A stretch of DNA of 54,242 nt. Source: Rhabdochromatium marinum (GTDB lineage Bacteria; Pseudomonadota; Gammaproteobacteria; Chromatiales; Chromatiaceae). Both the position numbers and the translations under genes were made by a program. The notes below the pieces were generated by a model that searched no databases, was not told the DNA's origin, and saw only the letters and a list, made by a program, of their open reading frames with translations. Shown here piece after piece: positions 25,691-34,200 of this stretch. The stretch lies in assembly GCF_016583795.1 (NCBI RefSeq), contig NZ_NRRS01000021.1, forward strand, positions 1 through 54,242, written 5' to 3'. The first letter of the stretch is position 1, and every line of letters begins with the position of its first letter.

Positions 25691-27046
25691 TCAGGTTTTC
25701 TTGCGCCTGGGGCGGCTCTTGGCAGCCCTCTTGGGTTCGCCATCGGAAATTGCAAGCGTCAAACCCACAGCAATCAACGAGGCCAACAGGCTGCTGCCGC
25801 CCTGGCTGATGAAGGGCAACGTAATGCCGGTGAGCGGAATCAGCTTGGTCACGCCGCCCAGATTCAGAAAACTCTGCACCGCCAGCACGGCGGTCAGTCC
25901 GGCCGCCAGCAATCGGGCGAAGGAGCTGCGACAGCGCAGCGCGATGGCAAAACCGCGTTGAAACAGCACCAGAAAAAACACCACCACCAGCAGTGAGCCA
26001 ACAAAACCCAACTCCTCGCCCAGCACCGCATAGACAAAATCCGAGGCGGCGATTGGGATATATTCCGGATTGCCGGCTCCAAATCCGCGTCCCCAGAGTC
26101 CGCCCGAGTACATACCCGAGAGCCCCTGCAACAATTGCCAGCTTGCGCCGGTCGGATCACTGAACGGGTTAAGCCAGGCCTCAACGCGCCGGGCGCCATG
26201 ACTGAAAAACCTCAGCAACAGCAGCGTGCTGCCAACCGCCAACGCAGCACTGAACAGCAGATAACCGCTGCGTCCGGTGCCCAGAGTCAGCAGCAACAGC
26301 AGCACCAAGTTCAGGATGGCAAACATGCCCAGATCGCGCTGCCACAGCAGCAGGCCACACAGCAGCAACCAAACAGCCGCCAGCGGCAGCAACGCCCGCA
26401 GGGGCGGCAGCAGGCCAAAGCGCCAGGCACTGAGCGCGGTTGCGCGCGCGGCGATGGCCGCCGCGAGATAGCACACCACAGTGATCTTCAGGAATTCGCT
26501 CGGCGTCAGCAAACCGGCGGCATAGATAGCGCCACGATAGCGATGTCCGGTTGCCACCACGACCACCAACAGCCCAATGGACAGCAGCGCCCACAGCCAG
26601 GGCCAAGCAGCAAGATGACGATAGCGCCCGCGCATGCCGGCCAGCACCGTCAGCACCATAACCCCCATGCACACCGGATAGAGCGCATAGTCACGCGCGG
26701 CCTCAGCCAGGGTGTCGGCATTAAAAGCACCCAGCCGGTAGTGCATCAGAATGCCCAACCCGGAGAGCAGCGCCACCACCGCTACCATCAGCTGGTCGCC
26801 GCGAAAGCGTACCGTGACCAGCGTGAGATGCACCACCACCAGACTGGGCAAATAGAGCGCCAACGGCAGCAGGTCGCGTGGCTCGATCAGATGCTCGACA
26901 CTGCGCTGCGCGCCAAAGATCAACAGAAAGCCGACACTGACCGCAAAAGCACACAACCCCAGCCAATGCCGCTCCGGGGCACGAGCCTCCCAGCTTTCCT
27001 GCCAGAGCCGCTGCCAGTGACTGGGTGCCGCTGCCTGAGCGTTCAT
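25691..27046 (-). CDS. SEDS family peptidoglycan polymerase (FtsW/RodA-like)
   Basis: A 451-residue protein with about ten membrane helices and a Lys/Arg-rich C-terminal tail (PKRAAKSRPRRKKT). The family signature is GLWGRGFGAGNPEYIPIAASDFVYAVLGEELGFVG plus the later LPFISQGGSS, as in FtsW and RodA (longer stretch spans residues about 310-345). SEDS proteins join lipid II into glycan strands together with a class B penicillin-binding protein. The ATG overlaps the stop of the PBP gene by 4 bp, forming a SEDS-bPBP pair. The usual ftsW sits in the dcw cluster, so this is probably an extra or RodA-type copy, but that cannot be told from this window. Confidence 0.9.
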   Translation of the reverse strand: MNAQAAAPSHWQRLWQESWEARAPERHWLGLCAFAVSVGFLLIFGAQRSVEHLIEPRDLLPLALYLPSLVVVHLTLVTVRFRGDQLMVAVVALLSGLGILMHYRLGAFNADTLAEAARDYALYPVCMGVMVLTVLAGMRGRYRHLAAWPWLWALLSIGLLVVVVATGHRYRGAIYAAGLLTPSEFLKITVVCYLAAAIAARATALSAWRFGLLPPLRALLPLAAVWLLLCGLLLWQRDLGMFAILNLVLLLLLTLGTGRSGYLLFSAALAVGSTLLLLRFFSHGARRVEAWLNPFSDPTGASWQLLQGLSGMYSGGLWGRGFGAGNPEYIPIAASDFVYAVLGEELGFVGSLLVVVFFLVLFQRGFAIALRCRSSFARLLAAGLTAVLAVQSFLNLGGVTKLIPLTGITLPFISQGGSSLLASLIAVGLTLAISDGEPKRAAKSRPRRKKT

Positions 27047-28656
27047 GGCAACAGACCCAGCTGTTGGGCTTGCAGCAGCAGATCGCGCGCCAGAGGCGCG
27101 GCGACGCTGGAGCCATACCCACCCTGCTCTACCAGCACCGCAATGGCCAGCGTTCGCTTCGGGTCATACCGATCCGCCGGCGCGTATCCCACGAACCAAC
27201 TGTGCGGCGGCCCGTCGGAATTTTGCGCCGTGCCGGTTTTGCCAGCGATGGCAAGACCCGACGCATTGATTGAGCGCGCCGTGCCTTCGGTCACCACCCG
27301 CCGCATCATCGGCTGCAATCGCCGGGCGTCAGAGGCCGGCATCATTCGCGCCAGCACCTCGGGCTGGTCTTTTTTCACCAGACGCGGTCGCACTGCCAAC
27401 CCGTCATTGGCGATGGCGCCAGTGATCAACGCCAAATGCGCTGGCGTCATCAGCATCCGTCCCTGACCGATCGAGGCCTGAGCAAGCCCGTAGCGATCGG
27501 AGGCGGTCATGCGCGGCGCCTCGCCGGTCAGCATCATCAGGGAGCCATAGGCGCTGCTGTGCAGCGCAATGCGCTGGTCGAAGAGAAAATCCTGCAGGGC
27601 CTGGGCAAACCGCCGATGGCCGAGCTGCACGCCAGTTTTGGCGAAAAATACATTACAGGACTCTGCTAGGGCGCGACCCAGGGTCAAATGGCCATGCCCG
27701 GTCCAGACGGTGCCCCGGCGACGGGCGGCATAGTAGTCATGATCGCGAATCAGCGGATAGCGCGCCGACGTGGTATAGCCCTCTGCATCGCATTGCACCG
27801 GGCCGGTAGCGCCAGCGGCCAGGGCAGCGGCAGCCACCACCAGCTTGAACGTCGAGCCGGGGGGATAGCGTCCCTGCAGGGCGCGATTGAGCAGGCGCGC
27901 CTGGGGATCATCAGGCTGGAACAGACTGGCTTCGATCTGATTCGGATCAAAGGCCGGCGCACTGGCCAGCACCCGCACCGCCCCGTCACCGGGCCGCAGC
28001 ATCACCACCGCTCCAGCGCGGCCCTCAAGCACCGCGAACGCTTGGCGTTGTAGAGTGGCATCCAGGGTGAGCACCAGATCCTGCCCACGCGGTTCACGCT
28101 GGATCAGCACCTGTTGGCCCAGATCGCGCCAGGCGCGCAGATCCACCGGCGTGCTGCCATTCAGATAGGCGTTGGCCGACCCCTCCAGTCCCGTGGCTCC
28201 AAAGGTCGCATCCTGATAGCCCACCACATGCGCAAAAGCCGCGCCGTAGGGATAGACCCGCTGCACCCGACCCGCAGCTTCCCGGCTGTAGGCCAACACC
28301 TGACCATGCCAATCGGCGATGCGTCCGCGCTGAATGCGATGCGCCGGATTGAACTGCCGCCGATCATAGGTCTGCATGAAGTCGATGAAGTTCGGCCGCA
28401 TCATGCCCATCAACTGCCAACTGGCCTGATACGCCAGCACGGCGCCAAAGGCCAGCCCCAATATCACTAACACCAATGGAGCACCCAGGGGGGATTTTGA
28501 CTTAGGCAGCGCCGCCGGGGCCGCCACCAAGCGCAGATCAAACAGGCGTTTGAGCAAGTACAGCAGCGCCAAAAAGAACAAACCATGCAGGCCAAGCTGC
28601 AAGGTCGGCCAAGCGGGCGAAGCGATCAGGGTGTTGAAGGTGGCGAGAGGATTCAA
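27043..28656 (-). CDS. class B penicillin-binding protein (PBP2/FtsI-like transpeptidase)
   Basis: A 537-residue membrane transpeptidase with the three active-site motifs: SxxK at Ser268-Lys271 (PPGSTFKLV), SxN at Ser334-Cys335-Asn336 (AESCNVFF) and KTG at 474-476 (IAGKTGTAQ). Two hydrophobic segments lie in the first ~80 residues (about 17-40 and 58-80), unusual because most class B PBPs have one. The dimerisation region RGRIADWHGQVLAYS is present. It crosslinks peptidoglycan in the periplasm with the overlapping SEDS partner. A 93-bp structured spacer separates it from zapA. Confidence 0.92.
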   Translation of the reverse strand: MNPLATFNTLIASPAWPTLQLGLHGLFFLALLYLLKRLFDLRLVAAPAALPKSKSPLGAPLVLVILGLAFGAVLAYQASWQLMGMMRPNFIDFMQTYDRRQFNPAHRIQRGRIADWHGQVLAYSREAAGRVQRVYPYGAAFAHVVGYQDATFGATGLEGSANAYLNGSTPVDLRAWRDLGQQVLIQREPRGQDLVLTLDATLQRQAFAVLEGRAGAVVMLRPGDGAVRVLASAPAFDPNQIEASLFQPDDPQARLLNRALQGRYPPGSTFKLVVAAAALAAGATGPVQCDAEGYTTSARYPLIRDHDYYAARRRGTVWTGHGHLTLGRALAESCNVFFAKTGVQLGHRRFAQALQDFLFDQRIALHSSAYGSLMMLTGEAPRMTASDRYGLAQASIGQGRMLMTPAHLALITGAIANDGLAVRPRLVKKDQPEVLARMMPASDARRLQPMMRRVVTEGTARSINASGLAIAGKTGTAQNSDGPPHSWFVGYAPADRYDPKRTLAIAVLVEQGGYGSSVAAPLARDLLLQAQQLGLLP

Positions 28657-28749
28657 GATTAGGGGCTTCCACTGCCCGGATGCTCAGGCGCGTGGACCAC
28701 GCGAGTGCAAGCGCCGCCTCAGTCGGGGATCAGACTTGGGAAAAATACC

Positions 28750-29058
28750 TCAGGACGCCGACGGCTCGGATTGCGCATTCACCGTCTCGGTCAAGCGCTC
28801 CTGCAAGCTTTGCAGCCGACTCGCCGTGAGTGCCTGGCGATCACGTTCCTGGATGAGTTCGTAGATGAGGTTCAGCGCCGCCATCACAGCGACCCGATCC
28901 GCGCCCAGCACCCGGCCACTTTGGCGCACTTCGCGCATGCGCTCGTCGAGAATGCGCGCGGATTCGAGCAAGCCGGGGCGTTCCTGAGGAACGCAGGAAA
29001 TGCGGTACTCCTTGTCCAGAATCTGTACCGTGACCGGCGTAGCGGGGTCCTGGCTCAC
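28750..29058 (-). CDS. zapA: cell division protein ZapA
   Basis: A 102-residue cytoplasmic protein; ZapA binds FtsZ and stabilises Z-ring bundles. The N-terminal globular part has VTVQILDKEYRISC, the family start. The second half is a long helix for tetramerisation (RVAVMAALNLIYELIQERDR). Length is typical. Its ATG overlaps the stop of the preceding ZapB-like gene (ATGA). In E. coli the same gene is divergent from ygfB-pepP-ubiH-ubiI, as here. Confidence 0.93.
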   Translation of the reverse strand: MSQDPATPVTVQILDKEYRISCVPQERPGLLESARILDERMREVRQSGRVLGADRVAVMAALNLIYELIQERDRQALTASRLQSLQERLTETVNAQSEPSAS

Positions 29059-29264
29059 AACTGATCCTCCAGCGACTTCAATCGCAACACCATGGCCTCA
29101 ATACGACTGCGGGCCAGTTCGGTTTTTTCGACCAACTCGGCTCTCTCGACCACCAATTGCTCCCGGCTCGCGCGTAAAGAGGCATTTTCCTTGCGCAGGT
29201 GGTCACACAAACTAACCAGCTCGTCCACCTGCTTCTCGAAAATATTTATATCGAACCCGGACAT
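29055..29264 (-). CDS. small coiled-coil protein, TIGR02449/ZapB-like
   Basis: A 69-residue almost wholly coiled-coil protein (MSGFDINIFEKQVDELVSLC start, then heptads rich in Leu/Glu/Arg). It matches the short conserved family TIGR02449 that usually precedes zapA in gammaproteobacteria, and looks like ZapB in size and shape. The start at 29264 is preferred: a longer ATG at 29294 would fall at or before the predicted transcription start. It overlaps zapA by 4 bp. Confidence 0.8.
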   Translation of the reverse strand: MSGFDINIFEKQVDELVSLCDHLRKENASLRASREQLVVERAELVEKTELARSRIEAMVLRLKSLEDQL

Positions 29265-29299
29265 CGCACGAGCATCTTTGTTTGCTGTTAACATCTTGC

Positions 29300-29328
29300 A
29301 ATATAGAAGTTGCAGACCATTCGGTCAA
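29300..29328 (-). promoter_or_regulatory. candidate sigma70 promoter for zapB-like/zapA
   Basis: On the minus strand TTGACC (29323-29328) and TATATT (29300-29305) are 17 bp apart, a near-consensus pair. The start site would be near 29293, about 30 bp before the preferred ATG. An AAGTTGC copy lies in the spacer. Confidence 0.6.
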
Positions 29329-29400
29329 TGCGAATCGCATCTGGATGCGCAACCAAGACACAGACTTGCAGCAACTTCCTAGCAAAAACTTACAAGTTGC
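29307..29400. repeat. three copies of AAGTTGC in the divergent zapA/ygfB region
   Basis: AAGTTGC occurs at 29307-29313 and 29394-29400 and inverted (GCAACTT) at 29371-29377. The first is inside the zapB-like promoter spacer. The other two form an inverted pair about 25 bp upstream of a TATGAT (-10-like, 29424-29429) facing ygfB. A regulatory site is possible but unproven. Confidence 0.35.
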
Positions 29401-29583
29401 GCGCTGCTTTCAGCACCCGGTGCTATGATCCGTTCAGGGATTCGTCTGGACCAAAATCCCAAGCTTGCACTCCAAGCGGCAGTGGACGGACGATGCCCCA
29501 ATCAGCGACGCTGAAAGCGGATAATTTTAGACCAAAAACCGACCATTTGCCCCCGTTGACCGACCAAGCGCCTGAATCTTGTC

Positions 29584-30153
29584 ATGTCCATTGAGCCCCC
29601 CGCAGCCACCACCCCCAAGCTAGCCGACTTCCCACCGCTTCAGTATCTGAGCACCCTGAGCGCGTTAGCCCTGAGCCCCAGCGAAGCCCATGGCATCTAC
29701 TGCGGCCTGCTGTGCAGCGGCGCGCGCGACGCCCAATCCCGCTGGCTGGATGAAATCCTGCCCAAGACAGCCACGACCGAGGACGACACCGATCAGTGCC
29801 GCGCGGCCTTGACACAACTGGCCGAGCAGACCCGCGCCGCCGTCGAAGGCCCGCCGCTGGGATTCAGCCCCCTGCTGCCGGATGCCGAGGCTGACTTGGC
29901 CGAGCGGGCTGAAGCGGTGCATGACTGGAGTCGCGGCTTTCTGTATGGACTCGGCCTGAACGGATGCGATCCCAACCGCTTTACCGGCAGCACCCGCGAA
30001 GCCCTTAACGATTTGAGCGAAATTACGCACCTGGATCTGCACGACCTCGACGCCAGCGAGGAAAACGAGCAATCGCTCACGGAGATTATCGAGTTTCTGT
30101 GGGTCGCGGCCATGTTGCTTTACGAGGACTGCGGTCAGTCTCAGACAGGCTAA
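29584..30153 (+). CDS. ygfB: UPF0149 family protein YgfB
   Basis: A 189-residue acidic cytoplasmic protein. Family features: SPSEAHGIYCGLLCSG near residue 30, GFSPLLPDAEADLAERAEAV in the middle, WSRGFLYGLGLNG, and EIIEFLWVAAMLLYEDC at the end. The exact biochemical role is not established; in Pseudomonas the homologue affects expression of an amidase. It is the first gene of the ygfB-pepP-ubiH-ubiI set, the same order as in E. coli and other gammaproteobacteria, and is divergent from zapA. No strong Shine-Dalgarno is seen. Confidence 0.9.
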   Translation: MSIEPPAATTPKLADFPPLQYLSTLSALALSPSEAHGIYCGLLCSGARDAQSRWLDEILPKTATTEDDTDQCRAALTQLAEQTRAAVEGPPLGFSPLLPDAEADLAERAEAVHDWSRGFLYGLGLNGCDPNRFTGSTREALNDLSEITHLDLHDLDASEENEQSLTEIIEFLWVAAMLLYEDCGQSQTG

Positions 30154-30198
30154 ACACGACAACACCCCCAACAACAGCCATTACCTACAACGGATGCT

Positions 30199-31575
30199 AT
30201 GAAACCAGGCATCAGCCAGCACGAACACCGCCGCCGGCGCCGGGCGCTGCTGGAAGCCATCGGCCCCGGGGCAGCCTTGATCATCCCGGCGGCCAGCGAA
30301 GTCACGCGTAATCGGGATGTGCAATATCCGTTTCGCCAGAACAGCGACTTTCTCTGGCTCACCGGCTTTCCGGAGCCATACGCCATTGCCGTGCTGGTGC
30401 CCAAGCACAAGGATGGCGACTATGTGCTCTTTGTACGCCCGCGTGACCCCGAACGCGAGACCTGGGATGGCCGCCGCTACGGCACCGAGGGGGCCATTGA
30501 GCACTTTCATGCCAAGGCCGCACATCCGCTAAGCGAGATCGATGCCAAGCTGCCGGAGTTACTCGCCTCGCGCCGCCGGCTCTATTACCCCCTAGCGCAG
30601 AACGACGCCTTTGATTTGCGTGTGATGTGCTGGCTGCGCACTGCGCGCGCGCAAGCGCGCAAAGGCATCAGCGCTCCGGTTGAATTGGTGGACAGCGGCG
30701 AGCTACTACACCCGCAACGCCTGCGCAAACGCCCCCCGGAGCTGGCCTTGATGCGCAAAGCCGCTCAGCTGTCCGCGCATGCCCATCGGCAGCTGATGAT
30801 CAACTGTCGCCCCGGCCTGACTGAGCAGCAGCTGGAAGCCCTTTTCCTGCGCCATTGCGCCGAGCAGGGCGCGCGCGAGCAGGCCTACCCACCCATCGTC
30901 GCCGGCGGTGCGAATGCCTGCATTCTGCACTATGTTGAGAACAGCGCCAGGCTGCGCGACGGGGATCTGGTACTAATTGATGCCGGGGGCGAATACCAGG
31001 GCTATGCCGCCGACATCACCCGCACCTTTCCGGTCAATGGCCGCTTCAGCCCGGCGCAGCGCGAACTCTATGAACTGGTGCTGGAGGCGCAACAGGCGGC
31101 CATCGCCAAGGCGCGCCCCGGCGAGCATTGGGAGTCACTGCACCAGGCCGCTGTGCGGGTGCTGACGCGCGGGTTGCTGCGCCTTGGCCTGCTCACCGGC
31201 GCGGAGCAAAACCTCAAATCACTGATCAAGGATGAAGCCTACAAACCCTTTTACATGCACCGCACCGGACATTGGCTGGGGCTTGATGTGCATGACGTTG
31301 GCGATTATAAAGTCAAGGATCGCTGGCGCCCGTTCGAACCCGGCATGACGCTGACCGTCGAACCGGGGCTCTATGTAGCCCCTGAGGCCGAGGTGCCGCC
31401 AGCCTATCGCGGCATTGGCATCCGCATTGAAGACGATCTCCTGATCACTGACGACCAGCCGGAGATCCTCTCGCGCGATGTCCCCAAACACCCCGATGAA
31501 ATCGAGACCCTGATGGCCGAGACGCACACCAATGCCGCACCAAGCACACGTAGGGAACATAATGCGCGAGTATGA
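30199..31575 (+). CDS. pepP: Xaa-Pro aminopeptidase (aminopeptidase P)
   Basis: A 458-residue cytoplasmic metallopeptidase that removes N-terminal residues preceding proline. The N-terminal domain includes YPFRQNSDFLWLTGFPEP. The pita-bread catalytic domain has all five metal ligands: Asp261 and Asp272 (LIDAGGEYQGYAADITRTF), His358 (RTGHWLGLDVHDVG), Glu388 (TVEPGLY) and Glu411 (IRIEDDL). It binds two Mn2+ in the family. Length fits E. coli PepP (441). It lies 45 bp after ygfB and overlaps ubiH. Confidence 0.96.
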   Translation: MKPGISQHEHRRRRRALLEAIGPGAALIIPAASEVTRNRDVQYPFRQNSDFLWLTGFPEPYAIAVLVPKHKDGDYVLFVRPRDPERETWDGRRYGTEGAIEHFHAKAAHPLSEIDAKLPELLASRRRLYYPLAQNDAFDLRVMCWLRTARAQARKGISAPVELVDSGELLHPQRLRKRPPELALMRKAAQLSAHAHRQLMINCRPGLTEQQLEALFLRHCAEQGAREQAYPPIVAGGANACILHYVENSARLRDGDLVLIDAGGEYQGYAADITRTFPVNGRFSPAQRELYELVLEAQQAAIAKARPGEHWESLHQAAVRVLTRGLLRLGLLTGAEQNLKSLIKDEAYKPFYMHRTGHWLGLDVHDVGDYKVKDRWRPFEPGMTLTVEPGLYVAPEAEVPPAYRGIGIRIEDDLLITDDQPEILSRDVPKHPDEIETLMAETHTNAAPSTRREHNARV

Positions 31576-32863
31576 TCTGGTGATCGTGGGTGGCGGCCTG
31601 GTTGGTGGCAGTCTCGCCTGCGCGCTGCGCGACAGCGGCCTGCGCATCGCCATCATCGAACAGGTCGCCGCCAATGCCCCCCGTCAGCCCAGTTACGACG
31701 AGCGCGTCATCGCCCTGTCACTGGGCAGTCGGCGCATTTTTACCGGCATGGGTGTGTGGCCACAGCTGGCGCCTGAAGCCGAATCCATCCGTCAGATCCA
31801 TGTCTCGGATCGTGGGCACCTGGGCCAGGCGCGACTCAGCGCCGCCGAGGAAGGCGTTGAGGCCCTGGGGGAGGTGGTACCAGCGCGCACCATCGGCGCA
31901 GCCATTGAAAGCGCTCTGACCTCCTGCAAGCAGATTGACTGGCTGCGCCCCGCACAGGTGGTCGCCTGCAACCTGAGCGGCGAACAGGTACGGCTGGAGG
32001 TCGCCGGACCTGAAGGGCTCCACAGCCTCGCCGCCCAACTGCTGGTGGCCGCCGATGGCGGCGACTCCAAGCTGCGCCAGCGCCTGGCGATTCCGATGCG
32101 GGATCTCGACTACGACCAGCAGGCCATTATCACCACCGTGATGCCAGACCGGCACCCAGCCGCTGGCCGGGCCGTCACGGCGGGCACGGCGTTTGAGCGC
32201 TTCACCTCCACCGGCCCGCTGGCTATGCTGCCGATGACCCAGGGACGCTACTCGGTGGTCTGGACCGCCCGCACTGCCGAGACACCAGCGCTGCTTGCCC
32301 TGGATGACGCCGCTTTTATCGCGCGCTTGCAGGCGCGCTTCGGCTACCGGCTTGGTCGCCTGAGCCAACCGGCTCGGCGCCAGGCCTATCCGCTGCGACT
32401 GCGCCTGGCGCGCCAGCTGGTACGCCCGCGCTTTGCGCTGCTGGGCAATGCCGCCCACACCTTGCACCCGGTCGCCGGTCAAGGCTTTAATCTGGGACTG
32501 CGCGATGTCGCCGAGCTAACGGATTTATTGATTGAGGCCCAGAGCACCGGCGCCGATCTGGGCAGCATGGCCCTGCTCAAGCGCTATCAGCGCCAACGCC
32601 GCCCTGATCACCTGGCCACCGCCGGACTGACCGACGCCCTGGTGCGGCTGTTCGGCCTGCCCTGCCCCGGCGTGCAGCTCGGGCGCACGCTTGGGCTGCT
32701 GGGACTGGATCAGCTACCGCCGCTGCGCCACCGCTTGGCGCAGCGCTTTATGGGACTTGATGGCCCGCAGCCGCGCCTGGCGCGTGGGCTGCCACCGATC
32801 TCACCGGCCTTTCAAGCCTGGGCGGCGGTGCATCAGGGCGCGACACCGGGAGCACCGCAATGA
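31562..32863 (+). CDS. ubiH: ubiquinone biosynthesis hydroxylase UbiH
   Basis: A 433-residue FAD monooxygenase, presumed 2-octaprenyl-6-methoxyphenol hydroxylase in ubiquinone synthesis, O2-dependent. N-terminal MREYDLVIVGGGLVGGSLA is the FAD loop. LLVAADGGDSKLR is the DG motif, and LLGNAAHTLHPVAGQGFNLG the second flavin motif. The start at 31562 overlaps the pepP stop by 14 bp; a start at 31532 is an alternative. It overlaps the next hydroxylase gene by 4 bp (ATGA). Naming follows gene order with E. coli; these paralogues are hard to tell apart by sequence alone. Confidence 0.88.
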   Translation: MREYDLVIVGGGLVGGSLACALRDSGLRIAIIEQVAANAPRQPSYDERVIALSLGSRRIFTGMGVWPQLAPEAESIRQIHVSDRGHLGQARLSAAEEGVEALGEVVPARTIGAAIESALTSCKQIDWLRPAQVVACNLSGEQVRLEVAGPEGLHSLAAQLLVAADGGDSKLRQRLAIPMRDLDYDQQAIITTVMPDRHPAAGRAVTAGTAFERFTSTGPLAMLPMTQGRYSVVWTARTAETPALLALDDAAFIARLQARFGYRLGRLSQPARRQAYPLRLRLARQLVRPRFALLGNAAHTLHPVAGQGFNLGLRDVAELTDLLIEAQSTGADLGSMALLKRYQRQRRPDHLATAGLTDALVRLFGLPCPGVQLGRTLGLLGLDQLPPLRHRLAQRFMGLDGPQPRLARGLPPISPAFQAWAAVHQGATPGAPQ

Positions 32864-34059
32864 CATCCCCCCACAGCGACCACTTTGATCTGGTAATTGT
32901 CGGTGGCGGCATGGTCGGGGCCGCCCTGGCCTGCGCCTGCCGCGATCTCGACCTGCGCATTGCCCTGATTGACGCCCAGCCTCCCCAGCGCGACTGGCCT
33001 GCCGACTCGGTCGACCAGCGCGTCTCGGCTCTGAGCCGCGCCAGCGAGCAGCTACTGCGCCGCCTCGGCGCCTGGCCACGCATGCAGGCGCTGGGCGTCA
33101 GCCCCTACCGCGAAATGGTGGTCTGGGAAGGGCTGGGCGCGGGTGAAATCCAGTTTGACAGCGCCTGGCTGGGCGAGCCGAATCTCGGCCATATTGTTGA
33201 AAACCGCGTCACCCGCCTGGCCCTGTGGGAACAGCTCGAACAGGCGCCAACCATCAGCCTGTTGTGCCCAGCCAAGGTCGAGCGCTTCGAATGTGGTTCC
33301 GAGACAACCCAGCTGCACCTCAGCGACGGTCGCACGCTGAGTGCCGGGCTACTGATCGGCGCCGATGGCCGGGATTCGCGCGTGCGGGCCGCGCTTGGCA
33401 TCAGCTGTGATCTCCTGCTCTACGATCAGCACGCCATTGTGGCCACTGTTGAGCCAGAGCACTGGCATCGTGAAACCGCCTGGCAACGCTTCCTGCCCAC
33501 CGGGCCACTGGCGTTCCTGCCGCTAGCCGATGGGCGCTGTTCCATTGTCTGGTCAGCCGAGCAGCATCGGGCCGAAACGCTGCTGGCATTGGATGACAGC
33601 GCCTTTGCCGCCGAACTGGAAACAGCCTTTGATCAGCGTCTGGGGCGTATACATGCGCTTGGCCCACGCGCCAGCTTCCCGCTGCGCCGCTCGCATGCCA
33701 AGCACTATGTTTCCGGCCGCGCGGCGCTGATCGGCGATGCGGCGCATGCCATTCACCCGCTGGCCGGTCAAGGAGTCAATCTTGGCTTTCTCGATGCCGC
33801 CGCACTCGCCGAGGTCATCGCCCATGCCCAGGCGCGCGGGCGTGACCCTGGCCACCCGACCAGGCTGCGCCGGTATGAACGTGCGCGTCGCCACGACAAC
33901 CAGCAGATGCTGCTGGTCATGGACGGGCTCAAGCGCCTGTTCAGCAATGCCAATCCGCTACTGGCCACCGGGCGCGGGCTGGGGCTGAGCGCGGTTGACC
34001 AGTTCCCCCCGCTGAAACGGGGTTTGATCCGTGCCGCCATAGGCTTGAGTTCCCGCTGA
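32860..34059 (+). CDS. ubiI: ubiquinone biosynthesis FAD hydroxylase, UbiI-like
   Basis: A 399-residue paralogue of UbiH with the same flavin motifs: [16 protein letters not shown] at the N-terminus, LLIGADGRDSRVR, and LIGDAAHAIHPLAGQGVNLG. UbiI hydroxylates C5 of the ubiquinone ring precursor. Position directly after ubiH matches the E. coli order. It could instead be another UbiH/I/F/M variant. It is followed by a 141-bp gap and then the phosphofructokinase gene. Confidence 0.85.
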   Translation: MTSPHSDHFDLVIVGGGMVGAALACACRDLDLRIALIDAQPPQRDWPADSVDQRVSALSRASEQLLRRLGAWPRMQALGVSPYREMVVWEGLGAGEIQFDSAWLGEPNLGHIVENRVTRLALWEQLEQAPTISLLCPAKVERFECGSETTQLHLSDGRTLSAGLLIGADGRDSRVRAALGISCDLLLYDQHAIVATVEPEHWHRETAWQRFLPTGPLAFLPLADGRCSIVWSAEQHRAETLLALDDSAFAAELETAFDQRLGRIHALGPRASFPLRRSHAKHYVSGRAALIGDAAHAIHPLAGQGVNLGFLDAAALAEVIAHAQARGRDPGHPTRLRRYERARRHDNQQMLLVMDGLKRLFSNANPLLATGRGLGLSAVDQFPPLKRGLIRAAIGLSSR

Positions 34060-34200
34060 CCATAGCACCCGGAGGAATTTTTCGGTGCGATCCGCCCCGC
34101 CTTTCGTTACCCTAGCCTGCCAAGTCCTGGCCAGCGCTCCGCGCCATCGCTGTGCGGGCTGTCCCGACTTTTCCGCTATCCGCTCACCGGAGATCGTCTG

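Noticed and set aside
26135-27466. A 443-codon Gln-rich open frame opposite the SEDS and PBP genes.
   Set aside because: Low-complexity Gln/Arg/His content mirrors Leu/Ala codons of the real membrane proteins on the other strand.
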